Shown here piece after piece: positions 45,305 to 54,567 of a stretch of 64,000 bases of DNA. A program made the position numbers and the translations under genes. Below the pieces are notes generated by a model. The model searched no databases, had not been told where the DNA came from, and saw nothing but the letters and a program-made list of their open reading frames with translations. The DNA is taken from assembly GCF_037646705.1 (NCBI RefSeq), contig NZ_JBBHER010000004.1, forward strand, positions 62,001 through 126,000, read 5' to 3'. This stretch comes from Pikeienuella litoralis (lineage in GTDB: Bacteria > Pseudomonadota > Alphaproteobacteria > Rhodobacterales > Rhodobacteraceae). Within the stretch, counting starts at the first letter, position 1. The number at the start of each line of letters is the position of its first letter.

Positions 45305-45916
45305 TTAGCCGCCGGCTTTCTCGAGCCGTTCCGCGACATTCTCCCAATTGACGAGATTGTCGAGGAAGTTGGAGAGATACGCTGGGCGCTTGTTCCGGAA
45401 ATCGAGATAATAGGAATGCTCCCAGACATCGCAGCCCAGAAGCGCGGTCTGACCGAAGCAGAGCGGGTTCACGCCGTTTTCGGTCTTCGTCACCTTCAGC
45501 GCGTCGCCGTCCTTCACCAGCCAGCACCAGCCGGAGCCGAACTGCGCGCCGCCGGCCGCGGCGAATTCCTTCTTGAATTCATCGACGGAGCCGAACGCAT
45601 CCTTGAGCCGCTTCTCCAATTCGGACGGCATCGAGCGGCCCTTTGGCCCCATCATCGTCCAGAACTGATTGTGGTTCCACAGCTGCGACGCGTTGTTGAA
45701 CAGCCCCGACTGCGCCACGGCGCCCTTCTGATAGGTCGCCTTCACGATCTCCTCCAGGCTCTTTCCCTCATGGTCGGAACCGGAAACCGCCTTCGCGGTG
45801 TTGTCCGCATAGGCCTTGTGGTGGAGGTCGTGATGATATTCCAACGTCTCCTTCGACATGCCGCCAGCGGCGAGCGCGTCGTGAGGATAGGGAAGATCGG
45901 GAAGTTCGAATGCCAT
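45305..45916 (-). CDS. sodB: Superoxide dismutase, iron type
   Basis: A 203-residue Fe/Mn superoxide dismutase. Metal ligands: His in LEYHHDLHHKAYADN (about 28), NHNQFW, and DVWEHSYYLDF. GGAQFGSGWCWL favours Fe (or cambialistic) over Mn-only forms. No signal peptide; cytoplasmic. Start 45916 (MAFELPDLPY) follows GAGGG. Single gene with a terminator after it. Confidence 0.94.
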   Translation of the reverse strand: MAFELPDLPYPHDALAAGGMSKETLEYHHDLHHKAYADNTAKAVSGSDHEGKSLEEIVKATYQKGAVAQSGLFNNASQLWNHNQFWTMMGPKGRSMPSELEKRLKDAFGSVDEFKKEFAAAGGAQFGSGWCWLVKDGDALKVTKTENGVNPLCFGQTALLGCDVWEHSYYLDFRNKRPAYLSNFLDNLVNWENVAERLEKAGG

Positions 45917-46040
45917 GGATAAGCCCTCTCTCAAACAGTTTCGACCGAGAGAGATATAAGACTCTTTGCGCGGAGAGCCATCCCCCGCCCCGCCGCGCTG
46001 GAAAAGAATTAATCCTGACGCGTCAAGTTACGCGCCAGGT

Positions 46041-46409
46041 TCAAACCGCGACCAGCGCCGCCGCAACCCGGCGACCTTCCGAAAGGAGGACGTTGTATGT
46101 GCGGCACGCCGCGCCGGTGGCCATCACCTCGGCGCCGATCCCCGCGGCCTCGAGCGCGAGCCGGACCGGCGCTGGCAGCGGCGCGATCTCGCGCCCCATC
46201 CCGACCAGAAGCACGTCCGTCTCCGCCGCCTCCGCGATCACCGGGGCGAAGTCCTCGGGCGAGAATGGCGCGGCGGCCGGCCATCCCGCCATCCCGCCCG
46301 GCGTCAGCAGCAGACCGCCGGCCCGAAACACGCCCGACACCCTGAACCCGCCGCCGCCGTAACTGTCGATCGGCGGCGGTCCGTCCCATGAAAGCTCGCT
46401 GATCCGCAT
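46041..46409 (-). CDS. Mth938-like (DUF498) protein, NDUFAF3 homologue
   Basis: A 122-residue protein of the Mth938/DUF498 family (YGGGGFRVSG near 17, TDVLLVGMGREI near 64). The human homologue NDUFAF3 is a complex I assembly factor; the bacterial role is not settled. It follows secF by 4 bp, an order conserved in alphaproteobacteria. Confidence 0.88.
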   Translation of the reverse strand: MRISELSWDGPPPIDSYGGGGFRVSGVFRAGGLLLTPGGMAGWPAAAPFSPEDFAPVIAEAAETDVLLVGMGREIAPLPAPVRLALEAAGIGAEVMATGAACRTYNVLLSEGRRVAAALVAV

Positions 46410-46413
46410 CGGC

Positions 46414-47370
46414 TCAGGGCGTCTCGGATGAGCCGAACTGGACGCCGGCGTTCCCGCCCTCGCCCGATTTCGACCAGTCCCGCTTCACCCCCAGAATCAT
46501 CACCAGCATCGAGGCGACGAAAATCGACGAATATGTCCCGATCACGATCCCCCAGATCATTCCGAACGTGAACCCGCGGATCACCTCGCCGCCCAGCGTG
46601 TAGAGCGCGATCAGCGCGATCAGGGTTGTGACGGAAGTCATCAAGGTCCGGCTCAGCATCTCGTTGATCGAGAGATTCAGCAGATCCTTGACCGGCATCA
46701 CCTTGTAGCGACGCAGATTCTCCCGCACCCGGTCGAAGACCACCACGGTGTCGTTGATGGAATAACCGACGATGGTCAAAAGCGCCGCGACGATGGAGAG
46801 ATTGAACTCGAGTTGAATGGCCGCGAAAAGACCGATCGTCAGGATCACGTCGTGAAACAGCGACGCCACCGCGCCGACGGCGAACTGCCATTCATATCGA
46901 AGCCAGACATAGACGAGCACCGCGAGCAGGGCCAGCACCACCGCCAGCACCCCCGCTTCGATCAATTCGTTGGACACTTTCGGCCCAACAAATTCGACAC
47001 GGCGAATTTCGATCCCCGAGACCACCTTGCTGAGCGCGTCCAAAACCAGCGCATCCGCGGTTTTCGCGCCTTCCGCCTCGACCTCCGACGACATCTGGAT
47101 CAGGACTTCGTTCGGATTTCCGAACTCCTGAACCGAGAAATCTCCCAGCCCGAGCCCATCCACGACGCCGCGGATCTGTCCGAGGTCCGCGGCTTCAGGC
47201 GTCCGCAGCTCGATGATGGTGCCGCCTTTGAAATCGACGCCGAAATTCAGCCCCATCACCAGAAAGACCACCACGGCGGCGACCATCGCGATGGCCGAGC
47301 CGCCGATGGCGAATCGCCCGGCGCCCATGAAATCGAAATGCGTGACGTCCCGAACCAGTTTCAGCCGCAT
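46414..47370 (-). CDS. secF: Protein translocase subunit SecF
   Basis: A 318-residue inner-membrane protein with six helices. FGVDFKGGTIIEL near 44-56, SLFHDVILTIGLF and VGYSINDTVVVFDRVREN are SecF signatures. It works with SecD to drive late protein export. 11 bp downstream of secD in the secD-secF-Mth938-like series. Confidence 0.96.
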   Translation of the reverse strand: MRLKLVRDVTHFDFMGAGRFAIGGSAIAMVAAVVVFLVMGLNFGVDFKGGTIIELRTPEAADLGQIRGVVDGLGLGDFSVQEFGNPNEVLIQMSSEVEAEGAKTADALVLDALSKVVSGIEIRRVEFVGPKVSNELIEAGVLAVVLALLAVLVYVWLRYEWQFAVGAVASLFHDVILTIGLFAAIQLEFNLSIVAALLTIVGYSINDTVVVFDRVRENLRRYKVMPVKDLLNLSINEMLSRTLMTSVTTLIALIALYTLGGEVIRGFTFGMIWGIVIGTYSSIFVASMLVMILGVKRDWSKSGEGGNAGVQFGSSETP

Positions 47371-47381
47371 CGCTTTTCCCT

Positions 47382-49064
47382 TCAGACCGTCAGCGTCTTC
47401 GGCCGGCGCCAGTCATACCACACCGACATGATCAGCCGGGTCACCATGACCGCCGTGAACACCGAAGTGACGATACCGATCGCCAGCGTCACCGCGAACC
47501 CCCGCACGGGGCCGGAGCCCACGCTGAAGAGAACCACGGCGGCGATGAATGTCGTGATGTTGGCGTCAACGATGGCGCTGAACGCGCGTTCATACCCTGT
47601 CTCGATGGCGCGGGCGACGCTCTTGGCGCCGCCTCGCAATTCCTCGCGTATGCGCTCGAAGATCAGGACGTTGGCGTCGACCGCCATGCCGATGGTCAGC
47701 ACGATCCCCGCGATTCCCGGCAAGGTCAGGGTCGCGCCGATGAGGCTGAGCACCCCGATGATCAGCCCGACATTGATGATCAGCGCCAGATTCGCGAAGA
47801 CTCCGAGCAGGCCATAGCTCAGCACCATGAAGATCAGCACCGCCACGAAGGCGACGACCGTGGCGATCTTGCCCGCCGCGATGCTGTCCGCGCCGAGGCC
47901 GGGTCCAACGGTCCGCTCCTCTTCGAAACTGATCGAGGCGGGGAGCGCGCCGGCCCTCAGCAGGATCGCGAGCTGTTGCGCGCCCTCGACGGTGAAAGAT
48001 CCGGAGATCTGCCCGGATCCGCCGAGGATCGGCTCACGGATCACCGGAGCGGTGATCACCTGCCCGTCCAGCACCACCGCGAAGGGGCGCCCGACATTCT
48101 CCGACGTCGCGCGGCCAAACCTGCGCGCGCCCGCGCTGTTGAAGCGGAAATTCACCACCGGCTCGCCGGTTCTCGAGTCGAACCCGGGTTGGGCGTCCTC
48201 CAGCTCGTCGCCGCTGACCAGCGCTCTCCGCTCGACGATATAGCCCGAGCCCGGATTCTGGGCGTCTTCGTACACCGCCTTGCCCGGCCCCGGCGCGCGT
48301 TTGAGATCGCGGGTCGGCCCATCGACGAGATGGAAGGTGAGCTTGGCGGTCTTGCCGATCAGATCCTTGATCTCATTGGTGGAGGAGACGCCCGGCACCT
48401 GAACCAGGATCCGCCGCTCGCCCTGCCGCTGGATCGAGGGTTCGCGCGTTCCGGCTTCATCCACGCGGCGGCGGATGATCTCCAGACTTTGCGCCATGGT
48501 CCGGTCGGTCAACGATTGGATCGCGCTGTCGGTCATCGTCACGGCGAGGGTCTGATCCCCCGCGTCCTCGACCACGAGATCCGGCGCCGACACGCCAAGT
48601 ATGGAATCCGTGACAGGTTCCGCCAGGGCGGCGAGCGCTTCGCGCGCCGCCGGCAGATCCGCGGCGTCGGTGATCCGGACGGATACGCGCCCGTCCGCCG
48701 CGGTCAGACGCGAATAGCGCCGGACGCCCGCATCGCGCAGAGCGGCGCGCGCGTCGCTGCGCACGGACTCCATCCGCTCCGCGATCACATCCTCGATCCT
48801 GACTTCGATGAGGAGATGCGCGCCGCCCCTGAGGTCGAGCCCAAGGTTGACGACGCTCGACGGCAGGAAGGACGGCCAGCGCTCCGCCTCGGCCTTCAGA
48901 TCCGCCGGAATGGGCGCGCCGGCCTTCTCGAGCTTGGCGATCGCCTTCCGCGCCTGCGAAGCGCCGTCGGCGCGGTCATAGGTGATGTTGGGCGCCGCCA
49001 GGATGATGCCGATCAGACACAGGCCGATCACCAGCGCCTTTTTCCAGAGCGTGAAATAAAGCAC
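47382..49064 (-). CDS. secD: Protein translocase subunit SecD
   Basis: A 560-residue partner of SecF. The N-terminal helix, NLGLDLRGGAHLLIEV (72-87), the periplasmic P1 domain, and the six-helix domain with TLPGIAGIVLTIGMAVDANVLIFERIREE are all present. The start codon is GTG at 49064, with a GGGGGGCGG purine stretch upstream. 33 bp after yajC. Confidence 0.95.
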   Translation of the reverse strand: MLYFTLWKKALVIGLCLIGIILAAPNITYDRADGASQARKAIAKLEKAGAPIPADLKAEAERWPSFLPSSVVNLGLDLRGGAHLLIEVRIEDVIAERMESVRSDARAALRDAGVRRYSRLTAADGRVSVRITDAADLPAAREALAALAEPVTDSILGVSAPDLVVEDAGDQTLAVTMTDSAIQSLTDRTMAQSLEIIRRRVDEAGTREPSIQRQGERRILVQVPGVSSTNEIKDLIGKTAKLTFHLVDGPTRDLKRAPGPGKAVYEDAQNPGSGYIVERRALVSGDELEDAQPGFDSRTGEPVVNFRFNSAGARRFGRATSENVGRPFAVVLDGQVITAPVIREPILGGSGQISGSFTVEGAQQLAILLRAGALPASISFEEERTVGPGLGADSIAAGKIATVVAFVAVLIFMVLSYGLLGVFANLALIINVGLIIGVLSLIGATLTLPGIAGIVLTIGMAVDANVLIFERIREELRGGAKSVARAIETGYERAFSAIVDANITTFIAAVVLFSVGSGPVRGFAVTLAIGIVTSVFTAVMVTRLIMSVWYDWRRPKTLTV

Positions 49065-49097
49065 TGTCCGCCCCCCGTCGCGCCGCCAGAGGCGGCC

Positions 49098-49430
49098 TCA
49101 GCCTTCAGCCGGTTCGGATTTCGACATGACGCTGCCGATCGTCGAGCGCAAGACCCGAACACGAACATTGTCCGCGATCTCGACTTCGATATCTTCGCCG
49201 CCTTCCTTAACCTTCGTTACTTTCCCGTACATGCCGCTCTGAAGCAGAACCTGATCGCCGCGCCGGATCGCCGCAACCATGGCCTTGTGTTGCTTGGCCT
49301 TTTTCTGCTGTGGGCGAATGAGAAAAAAGTAGAAGATGACAAAGATCAGAATCAGGGGTGCGAAGGAGGTGAGCATATCAGCCCCACCGCCGCCGACGGC
49401 TCCCTGCGCATATGCGGGTGTCACGAACAT
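49098..49430 (-). CDS. yajC: Preprotein translocase subunit YajC
   Basis: A 110-residue single-helix protein (helix about 22-41, ending FFLIRPQQKKAK) with the conserved RRGDQVLLQSGMYGKVTKV segment. It accompanies SecDF. First gene of the yajC-secD-secF run. Divergent from the DUF1800 gene; the 146 bp between should hold both promoters, but I could not pick out clear boxes. Confidence 0.95.
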   Translation of the reverse strand: MFVTPAYAQGAVGGGGADMLTSFAPLILIFVIFYFFLIRPQQKKAKQHKAMVAAIRRGDQVLLQSGMYGKVTKVKEGGEDIEVEIADNVRVRVLRSTIGSVMSKSEPAEG

Positions 49431-49576
49431 GAATGATCCTCTGGGTCCAGAATTCGGCGCGGACTATAGCCGGGGCGGGTCTCGATGCAACCCGTGTCCA
49501 ACGCGCCGTTTTTCGGACGACGGACCCGCCAGGCCCGCGCGTTGACGCCGGGCGCGCAAAGAGAAGGACGTTCCGG

Positions 49577-50938
49577 ATGAAGGCGTCACGCGAGACGATC
49601 GCCGCGATCAGGTTCGGGTGCGGATTCCGCCCCGGAGAGGCGCGGCCGGACTCCGCCGCCGCGCTCCTGGCGGCGCTGGCGCCGGGCGCCGCGTTTCCGA
49701 CCCGGCCCGGCCCGCCCATCGCCGAGCGGGTCGCCGCGTTCGCCCGCTTCAACGATCTCCGCCGCGCCAACCGCAACAACGCCAATCGCCCCGAGATGGA
49801 TCGGATCCAGAAAGAGATCCGCACGCTGTTCTTCACGGATATCCGCGAACGCGTGCTGACATCGGTGCTTTCTCCGCACGGATTTTTTGAGCGCCTGGCA
49901 TGGTTCTGGAGCGGTCACTTCGCCCTCGGCGGCAAGAACCTTCTCGGCAAGACGCTCGCCGGGCGCTTCGAGACGGAGGCGATTCGCCCCTATCTCGCCG
50001 GCCCGTTCAATCTGCTTTTGCGGGCCGCCGTCACGCATCCCGCGATGCTTCATTATCTCGACCAGGACAGCGCCGTCGGCCCCAACTCCCCCACAGGGCG
50101 AAGCCGCAAGAGCGGGCTCAACGAGAACCTCGCCCGCGAAATCATCGAGCTTCACACGCTTGGCGTCGCCGCGGATTACAGCCAGACCGACGTCAGGCAG
50201 TTCGCCGAGCTCCTGACCGGCCTCACGTTCGACCGGCGAACCGGCGCGATGAGGTTCCGCCCCCGGCGCGCGGAGCCCGGCGCGGAGGCGGTCCTCGGCG
50301 TCTCATACGGGGGCGGCGCGGCGCGCCTGACGGACATTTATCTCGCGCTTGACGCTCTCGCCGCGCACCCGGCGACAGCCCGGCGCATCGCGCGCAAACT
50401 CGCCGTCCACTTCGTCGCCGATACGCCCACGGAGGCGCTGGTCGATCATCTCGCCGCCGCGTTCCGCCGGTCCGGCGGAGATCTCCGCGCCGTCTACGGC
50501 GCCCTGCTGGAGCATGACGAGAGCTGGGCCCGGTTTGGCGAGAAGGTGAAGCAGCCCTTCGATTTCATCGTCTCGTCGCTGCGGGCGACGGATCCGACCC
50601 CGGCCGAGATCGAGGGGCTCCGCGCCCCCGGGGACGGGCCTTCGCCGATGGTCCAGACCGCCCGGAGGCTCAATCAGGCGCCGCTGTTTCCGCCCGGCCC
50701 CCAAGGGTGGCCGGAAACCGCCGAAAGCTGGATCACGCCGCAGGCGCTGACCGTCCGCATCGATTGGGCCTCGCGGCTGGCGCGCGCGGCGGCGGCGCGG
50801 ACGGACCCGCGCGATTTTGTCGATCTCGCTCTTTCCGACGCCGCCTCGCCTGCGGTCAGGTTCGTCGCCGCCAACGCCGCCGAGCGCTGGGAGGGCCTCG
50901 CGCTCATCCTCGCTTCGCCCGACTTCAATCGCCGGTGA
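49577..50938 (+). CDS. DUF1800 family protein
   Basis: A 453-residue protein of the DUF1800 family. Diagnostic stretches: RRANRNNANRPEM, SPHGFFERLAWFWSGHFAL, LAGPFNLLLRAAVTHPAMLHYLDQ, GLNENLAREIIELHTLGV and FAELLTGLTF. The function of DUF1800 is not known. No clear signal peptide. It is nearly always paired with DUF1501 genes, as here (10-bp gap), which suggests a joint complex or pathway. Confidence 0.9.
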   Translation: MKASRETIAAIRFGCGFRPGEARPDSAAALLAALAPGAAFPTRPGPPIAERVAAFARFNDLRRANRNNANRPEMDRIQKEIRTLFFTDIRERVLTSVLSPHGFFERLAWFWSGHFALGGKNLLGKTLAGRFETEAIRPYLAGPFNLLLRAAVTHPAMLHYLDQDSAVGPNSPTGRSRKSGLNENLAREIIELHTLGVAADYSQTDVRQFAELLTGLTFDRRTGAMRFRPRRAEPGAEAVLGVSYGGGAARLTDIYLALDALAAHPATARRIARKLAVHFVADTPTEALVDHLAAAFRRSGGDLRAVYGALLEHDESWARFGEKVKQPFDFIVSSLRATDPTPAEIEGLRAPGDGPSPMVQTARRLNQAPLFPPGPQGWPETAESWITPQALTVRIDWASRLARAAAARTDPRDFVDLALSDAASPAVRFVAANAAERWEGLALILASPDFNRR

Positions 50939-50948
50939 GGAGGCGCCC

Positions 50949-52097
50949 ATGCCCGCATTCGATCGCCGCGCCTTTCTGAAATCCGGCCTTGCGCTCGGCT
51001 GCTCCGCCGCCGCCTTTCCGGTGACCACGCGTCTCGCGCTCGCATCGGCGCCGGGCGCGAATCGGCTGGTGGTGATCATCCTCCGGGGCGGCATGGATGG
51101 GCTCGGCGTGTTCCCGCCCTATGGCGAGCGCGACTGGGCCGCCCTTCGCCCGACCATCGGCGCGCGCCCCGGCGACGGGCTGATCGACCTCGACGGCCGT
51201 TTCGGGATGGACGACCGGCTCGCCGCGCTCGCCCCGCTCTGGGCGGCGGGAGAGTTCGCGGTCGCGCACGCCGTCTCCACGCCATATCGCGACAAGCGCA
51301 GCCATTTTGACGGGCAGGACATTCTCGAAGCGGGACTCGCCACGGTCGGCGCCGCCCGCGACGGCTGGCTCAACCGCGCCGTCGCGAGGATCGATGGCGC
51401 GGCCGAGGAGCAGGCGCTCGCCGTTGGTCGCGAGGCCATGCTCCTGACCAGCGGCGACGCGCCCTTTCGCGCCTGGGCCCCGGGAGAGCGGCTCGCGCTC
51501 CGAAACGATGAGCGCGGCCTCCTCACCCGCCTTTACGCGGACGATCCGCTCTTCGCCCGCGCCGCGGCGATGGCGACGGCGCTGTCCGCGCTCGACGAGC
51601 CGGGAGCGGACCGCGCCGTCGCCGCCTACGCCGCGCGCCGCCTGGCGGCGGAGGCGCGGATCGCCGCCTTCTCCCTTGGCGGCTGGGACACCCACGCGCG
51701 GCAACGCCCGGCGCTGAACCGGCCGCTGAGCCAGTTGTCGGAGGCGCTGATCGCGCTCAAGGCCGGTCTGGGCCCGCACTGGGCCCGCACCTTCGTCGTC
51801 GCGATGACCGAGTTCGGCCGCACGGCCCGCGAAAACGGCAATCGCGGCACCGATCACGGCACCGGCGGCGCGGCGATCCTGGCGGGCGGCGCGCTCAGGG
51901 GCGGGCGGATTTACGGCGATTGGCCCGGCGTCGCGGAAGACGCCCTCTACAAGGGCCGGGATCTCATGCCGACCGGCGATATCCGGCGCTACCCCGCCTG
52001 GGCGCTCAGCGCGCTTTTCGGCGTCGGGCGCGCGGCGCTGGAGAGGGAGGTCTTCCCGGGGCTGGAGATGGGCGCGCGGCCGGAATTCCTCGCTTGA
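50949..52097 (+). CDS. DUF1501 family protein, Tat-type signal
   Basis: A 382-residue protein of the DUF1501 family, related to alkaline phosphatase-superfamily/sulfatase-like folds. The N-terminus FDRRAFLKSGLALGCSAAAFPV is a Tat signal, so it is exported folded. Family blocks: VIILRGGMDGLGVFPPYGE, HFDGQDILEAGL, GGWDTHARQ and VAMTEFGRTARENGNRGTDHGTGG, with several acidic/His residues that may bind metal. Substrate and partner roles with DUF1800 unknown. Confidence 0.88.
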   Translation: MPAFDRRAFLKSGLALGCSAAAFPVTTRLALASAPGANRLVVIILRGGMDGLGVFPPYGERDWAALRPTIGARPGDGLIDLDGRFGMDDRLAALAPLWAAGEFAVAHAVSTPYRDKRSHFDGQDILEAGLATVGAARDGWLNRAVARIDGAAEEQALAVGREAMLLTSGDAPFRAWAPGERLALRNDERGLLTRLYADDPLFARAAAMATALSALDEPGADRAVAAYAARRLAAEARIAAFSLGGWDTHARQRPALNRPLSQLSEALIALKAGLGPHWARTFVVAMTEFGRTARENGNRGTDHGTGGAAILAGGALRGGRIYGDWPGVAEDALYKGRDLMPTGDIRRYPAWALSALFGVGRAALEREVFPGLEMGARPEFLA

Positions 52098-52128
52098 CGA
52101 CCCGCCCCCATGTGCGCGAGCGTCGCCT

Positions 52129-52833
52129 ATGGCCACTGACCCCTTGCTTGGCGCCCCGGTCGCCGGATGGACGCCCCCGCCCCCTCCTCCGCGCACGGCG
52201 ATGACCGGCCGATGGTGCCGGCTCGAGCCGCTGGACCCCGCCCGCCATGGCCCCGCGCTCTTCGCCGCAAATCGCGGCGTGGACGAGATGTGGGACTACA
52301 TGCATGTCGGGCCGTTCGCCGATCTTTCCGCCTATCTTTCCTGGGCGCGCGGGGCGGCGGCGGCGGATGATCCGCTCTTCTTCACGATCATCGACACTGA
52401 GGACGACCAGCCGAAGGGGGTCGCGAGCTACCTCCGGATCGACCCGCCCTCCGGCGTGATCGAGGTCGGCAACATCGCCTATGCGCCCGCGCTTCGGCGC
52501 ACCCGCGCGGGAACCGAGGCGATGTATTTGATGATGCGCCGGGCGTTCGAGCTCGGCTACCGGCGGTATGAGTGGAAATGCAACGCGTTCAACGCGCCGT
52601 CGCGGCGGCTCGCGATGCGGCTAGGGCTGTCATACGAGGGCGTCTTTCGCCAGCATATGGTGGTGAAGGGCCGCAACCGCGACACTGCGTGGTACGCTGC
52701 GATCGACAAGGAATGGCCGGCGCTGGACGCCGCGCTCAGCTCCTGGCTCGCGCCCGAAAACTTCGACGATGGCGGGCGGCAGCGCCAGTCCCTCTCCGCT
52801 CTCACGCGCCCGCTGTTGGTGAATACCGGCTGA
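52129..52833 (+). CDS. GNAT family N-acetyltransferase (RimJ/RimL type)
   Basis: A 234-residue acetyltransferase. VEPL-like MTGRWCRLEPLDPARHGPALF, IEVGNIAYAPALRRTRAGTEAMYLM and YEWKCNAFNAPSRRLAMRLGLSYEGVFRQHMVVKGRNRDTAWY are typical of the RimJ/RimL/Ard1-like group acting on protein N-termini or small amines. Substrate not assignable. vsr starts 1 bp after its stop. Confidence 0.88.
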   Translation: MATDPLLGAPVAGWTPPPPPPRTAMTGRWCRLEPLDPARHGPALFAANRGVDEMWDYMHVGPFADLSAYLSWARGAAAADDPLFFTIIDTEDDQPKGVASYLRIDPPSGVIEVGNIAYAPALRRTRAGTEAMYLMMRRAFELGYRRYEWKCNAFNAPSRRLAMRLGLSYEGVFRQHMVVKGRNRDTAWYAAIDKEWPALDAALSSWLAPENFDDGGRQRQSLSALTRPLLVNTG

Positions 52834-52834
52834 G

Positions 52835-53224
52835 ATGGACCGCTCCGAGGTCATGCGCCGCGTCAAGGCGCGGGACACGGGCCCGGAGCGCGCCGTGCGC
52901 GCCCTCCTTCGCGATCTGGGCCAGCCCGGCTATCGGCTGCAGCGCCGGGATCTTCCCGGGCGGCCCGACATCGCCTATATCGGCCGGCGACGCGCGATCT
53001 TCGTTCATGGCTGCTTCTGGCATGGCCATGAGTGCAAGCGCGGCGCGCGGGAGCCGAAGACGAACGCCGCCTATTGGCGCGCCAAGATCGTCCGCAACCG
53101 GGCGCGGGACGCCGCCGCCGAAAGCGCGCTCGCCGCGCAGGGCTGGACGACGCTGGTGATCTGGGAGTGTGAGATCAAGGCGGACGCCGCCCTTCGCGCG
53201 CGCCTCCTCGACTTCTTGACATGA
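52835..53224 (+). CDS. vsr: Very short patch repair endonuclease Vsr
   Basis: A 129-residue endonuclease that nicks at T:G mismatches arising from deaminated 5-methylcytosine. MRRVKARDTGPERAVRALL, LPGRPDIAYIGRRRAIFVHGCFWHGH and the zinc/DNA-contact cysteine and histidines (VHGCFWHGHECKRGAREPKTN, WECEIK) fit Vsr. No cytosine methyltransferase gene is nearby, which is unusual for vsr but seen in some genomes. Confidence 0.88.
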   Translation: MDRSEVMRRVKARDTGPERAVRALLRDLGQPGYRLQRRDLPGRPDIAYIGRRRAIFVHGCFWHGHECKRGAREPKTNAAYWRAKIVRNRARDAAAESALAAQGWTTLVIWECEIKADAALRARLLDFLT

Positions 53225-53270
53225 CCGCGCCTTCGCATGACATGAGCCTCGCCCGAACCGAAGGAATGAC

Positions 53271-53849
53271 ATGCCAGAAGTGAATCAGGCCGCGTTGGAT
53301 TTTCTTCTCACGCGCCGCTCCCGCCCGGCGAAGACGCTCTCCTCCGCCGCGCCGTCCACCGCCGACCTGAATCTGATGCTGACGGCCGCGGCGCGGACGC
53401 CGGATCACGGCAAGCTGGAGCCGTTCCGCTTCATCGTCATTCGGGGCGAGGCGCGGTCCCGCCTTTCCGAGGCCCTCGCATCCCATATGAGGACTGACGG
53501 AGAAACGCCTGACAATATTGAAAAACACGCGGGCCGGCTTTTGCATGGCGGCGCCATCGTGGTTGTCGTCTTCTCCCCCAGGCCGCCAAAGAAGGTGCCT
53601 GAGCATGAGCAGCACCTCTCCGCCGGCGGGGCGTGTCTCGCGCTGCTGAACGCCGCGCTCGCCATGGGATGGGGCGCCAACTGGCTGACGGGCGCGGCCG
53701 CGGAGTGCCGCCCTTTCCTGGAGACCGACCTCGGCCTCGCGCCGCATGAATCCGTGGCGGGTTTCATTCATATCGGCGGCGAGACGATCACGCCCGCCGA
53801 CCGCCCCCGCCCCGACATCGCCGCGATCACCTCCTGGATCGGGAGCTGA
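53271..53849 (+). CDS. Nitroreductase family protein
   Basis: A 192-residue FMN-dependent oxidoreductase of the nitroreductase family (YdjA-like size). RRSRPAKTL (FMN phosphate site), ARTPDHGKLEPFRFIVI and GGACLALLNAALAMGWGANWLTG are diagnostic. Physiological substrate unknown. Its stop overlaps the start of the next gene (TGATG). Confidence 0.88.
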   Translation: MPEVNQAALDFLLTRRSRPAKTLSSAAPSTADLNLMLTAAARTPDHGKLEPFRFIVIRGEARSRLSEALASHMRTDGETPDNIEKHAGRLLHGGAIVVVVFSPRPPKKVPEHEQHLSAGGACLALLNAALAMGWGANWLTGAAAECRPFLETDLGLAPHESVAGFIHIGGETITPADRPRPDIAAITSWIGS

Positions 53850-54550
53850 TGCTCAACGATATCTCGCTCGCGCTGGCGCAGATCTTCGACCGGCGGTTTC
53901 TCGGAATTCTGCTGAAATCGATCGGGTTGACGCTCCTGTTGCTCGCGGCGCTGATCGCATTGGCGATCTGGGCCATCGGCTTCCTGCCATCGATCGACTT
54001 CGTCATCCCATTCACCGGATTCGAAGTCACCTTCGCCGATGAGGTCGCCGCCACGGCGTCGATCGGGCTGATCGTGATCCTGTCGATGATGCTGATGTTT
54101 CCGGTGGCCGCCGTCTTCGTCGGCCTGTTTCTCGACGAGATCGCGGACGCCGTCGAGGCCCGGCACTATCCGGGCCTGCCGCCGCCCCGCAAGCAAGGGC
54201 TGGGAGAGGTGATCGCGCAGGGCGTGAAGTTCGCCTTCGTGCTCGTCGCCGCCAATTTCGCGGCGCTGATCATCTATATTCTCTCCACCGCGCTCGCGCC
54301 GTTCATTTTCTGGATCGTGAACGGCTACCTGCTTGGCCGGGAATATTTCGAAGTGGTCGCGATGCGGCGGATGGACGAGGATGCGGCGAAAGCGCTCCGC
54401 CGCCGCCATCTGCCGTCGATCTGGATCGCGGGGACTTTGCTCGCGGCGCCGCTATCCGTTCCGATCCTCAACATCGTCGCGCCGCTGGTCGGCGTCGCGG
54501 CGTTCGTCCATCTCTACCATCGCAAGACCGGGCGAGCCGGCGCGCGCTGA
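53849..54550 (+). CDS. EI24-domain membrane protein
   Basis: A 233-residue polytopic membrane protein of the EI24/CysZ-like family with about four helices. FLDEIADAVEARHYPGLPPPR, ALAPFIFWIVNGYLLGREYFEVVAMRRM and the following LRRRH are the family blocks. CysZ relatives carry sulfate, but the assignment of transport here is inference. Overlaps the nitroreductase stop by one base. Confidence 0.82.
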   Translation: MLNDISLALAQIFDRRFLGILLKSIGLTLLLLAALIALAIWAIGFLPSIDFVIPFTGFEVTFADEVAATASIGLIVILSMMLMFPVAAVFVGLFLDEIADAVEARHYPGLPPPRKQGLGEVIAQGVKFAFVLVAANFAALIIYILSTALAPFIFWIVNGYLLGREYFEVVAMRRMDEDAAKALRRRHLPSIWIAGTLLAAPLSVPILNIVAPLVGVAAFVHLYHRKTGRAGAR

Positions 54551-54567
54551 GCGCGCCCGCATCGAAG

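Noticed and set aside
46016..46025. 10-bp palindrome TGACGCGTCA upstream of sodB
   Set aside because: It lies at the end of the upstream gene, about 100 bp from the sodB start and outside a clear promoter; short palindromes of this kind are expected by chance in this composition.
52835..53849. vsr, nitroreductase and acetyltransferase genes as an acquired defence or genomic island
   Set aside because: No integrase, methyltransferase, repeats or composition shift is seen; the genes look like normal chromosomal context.
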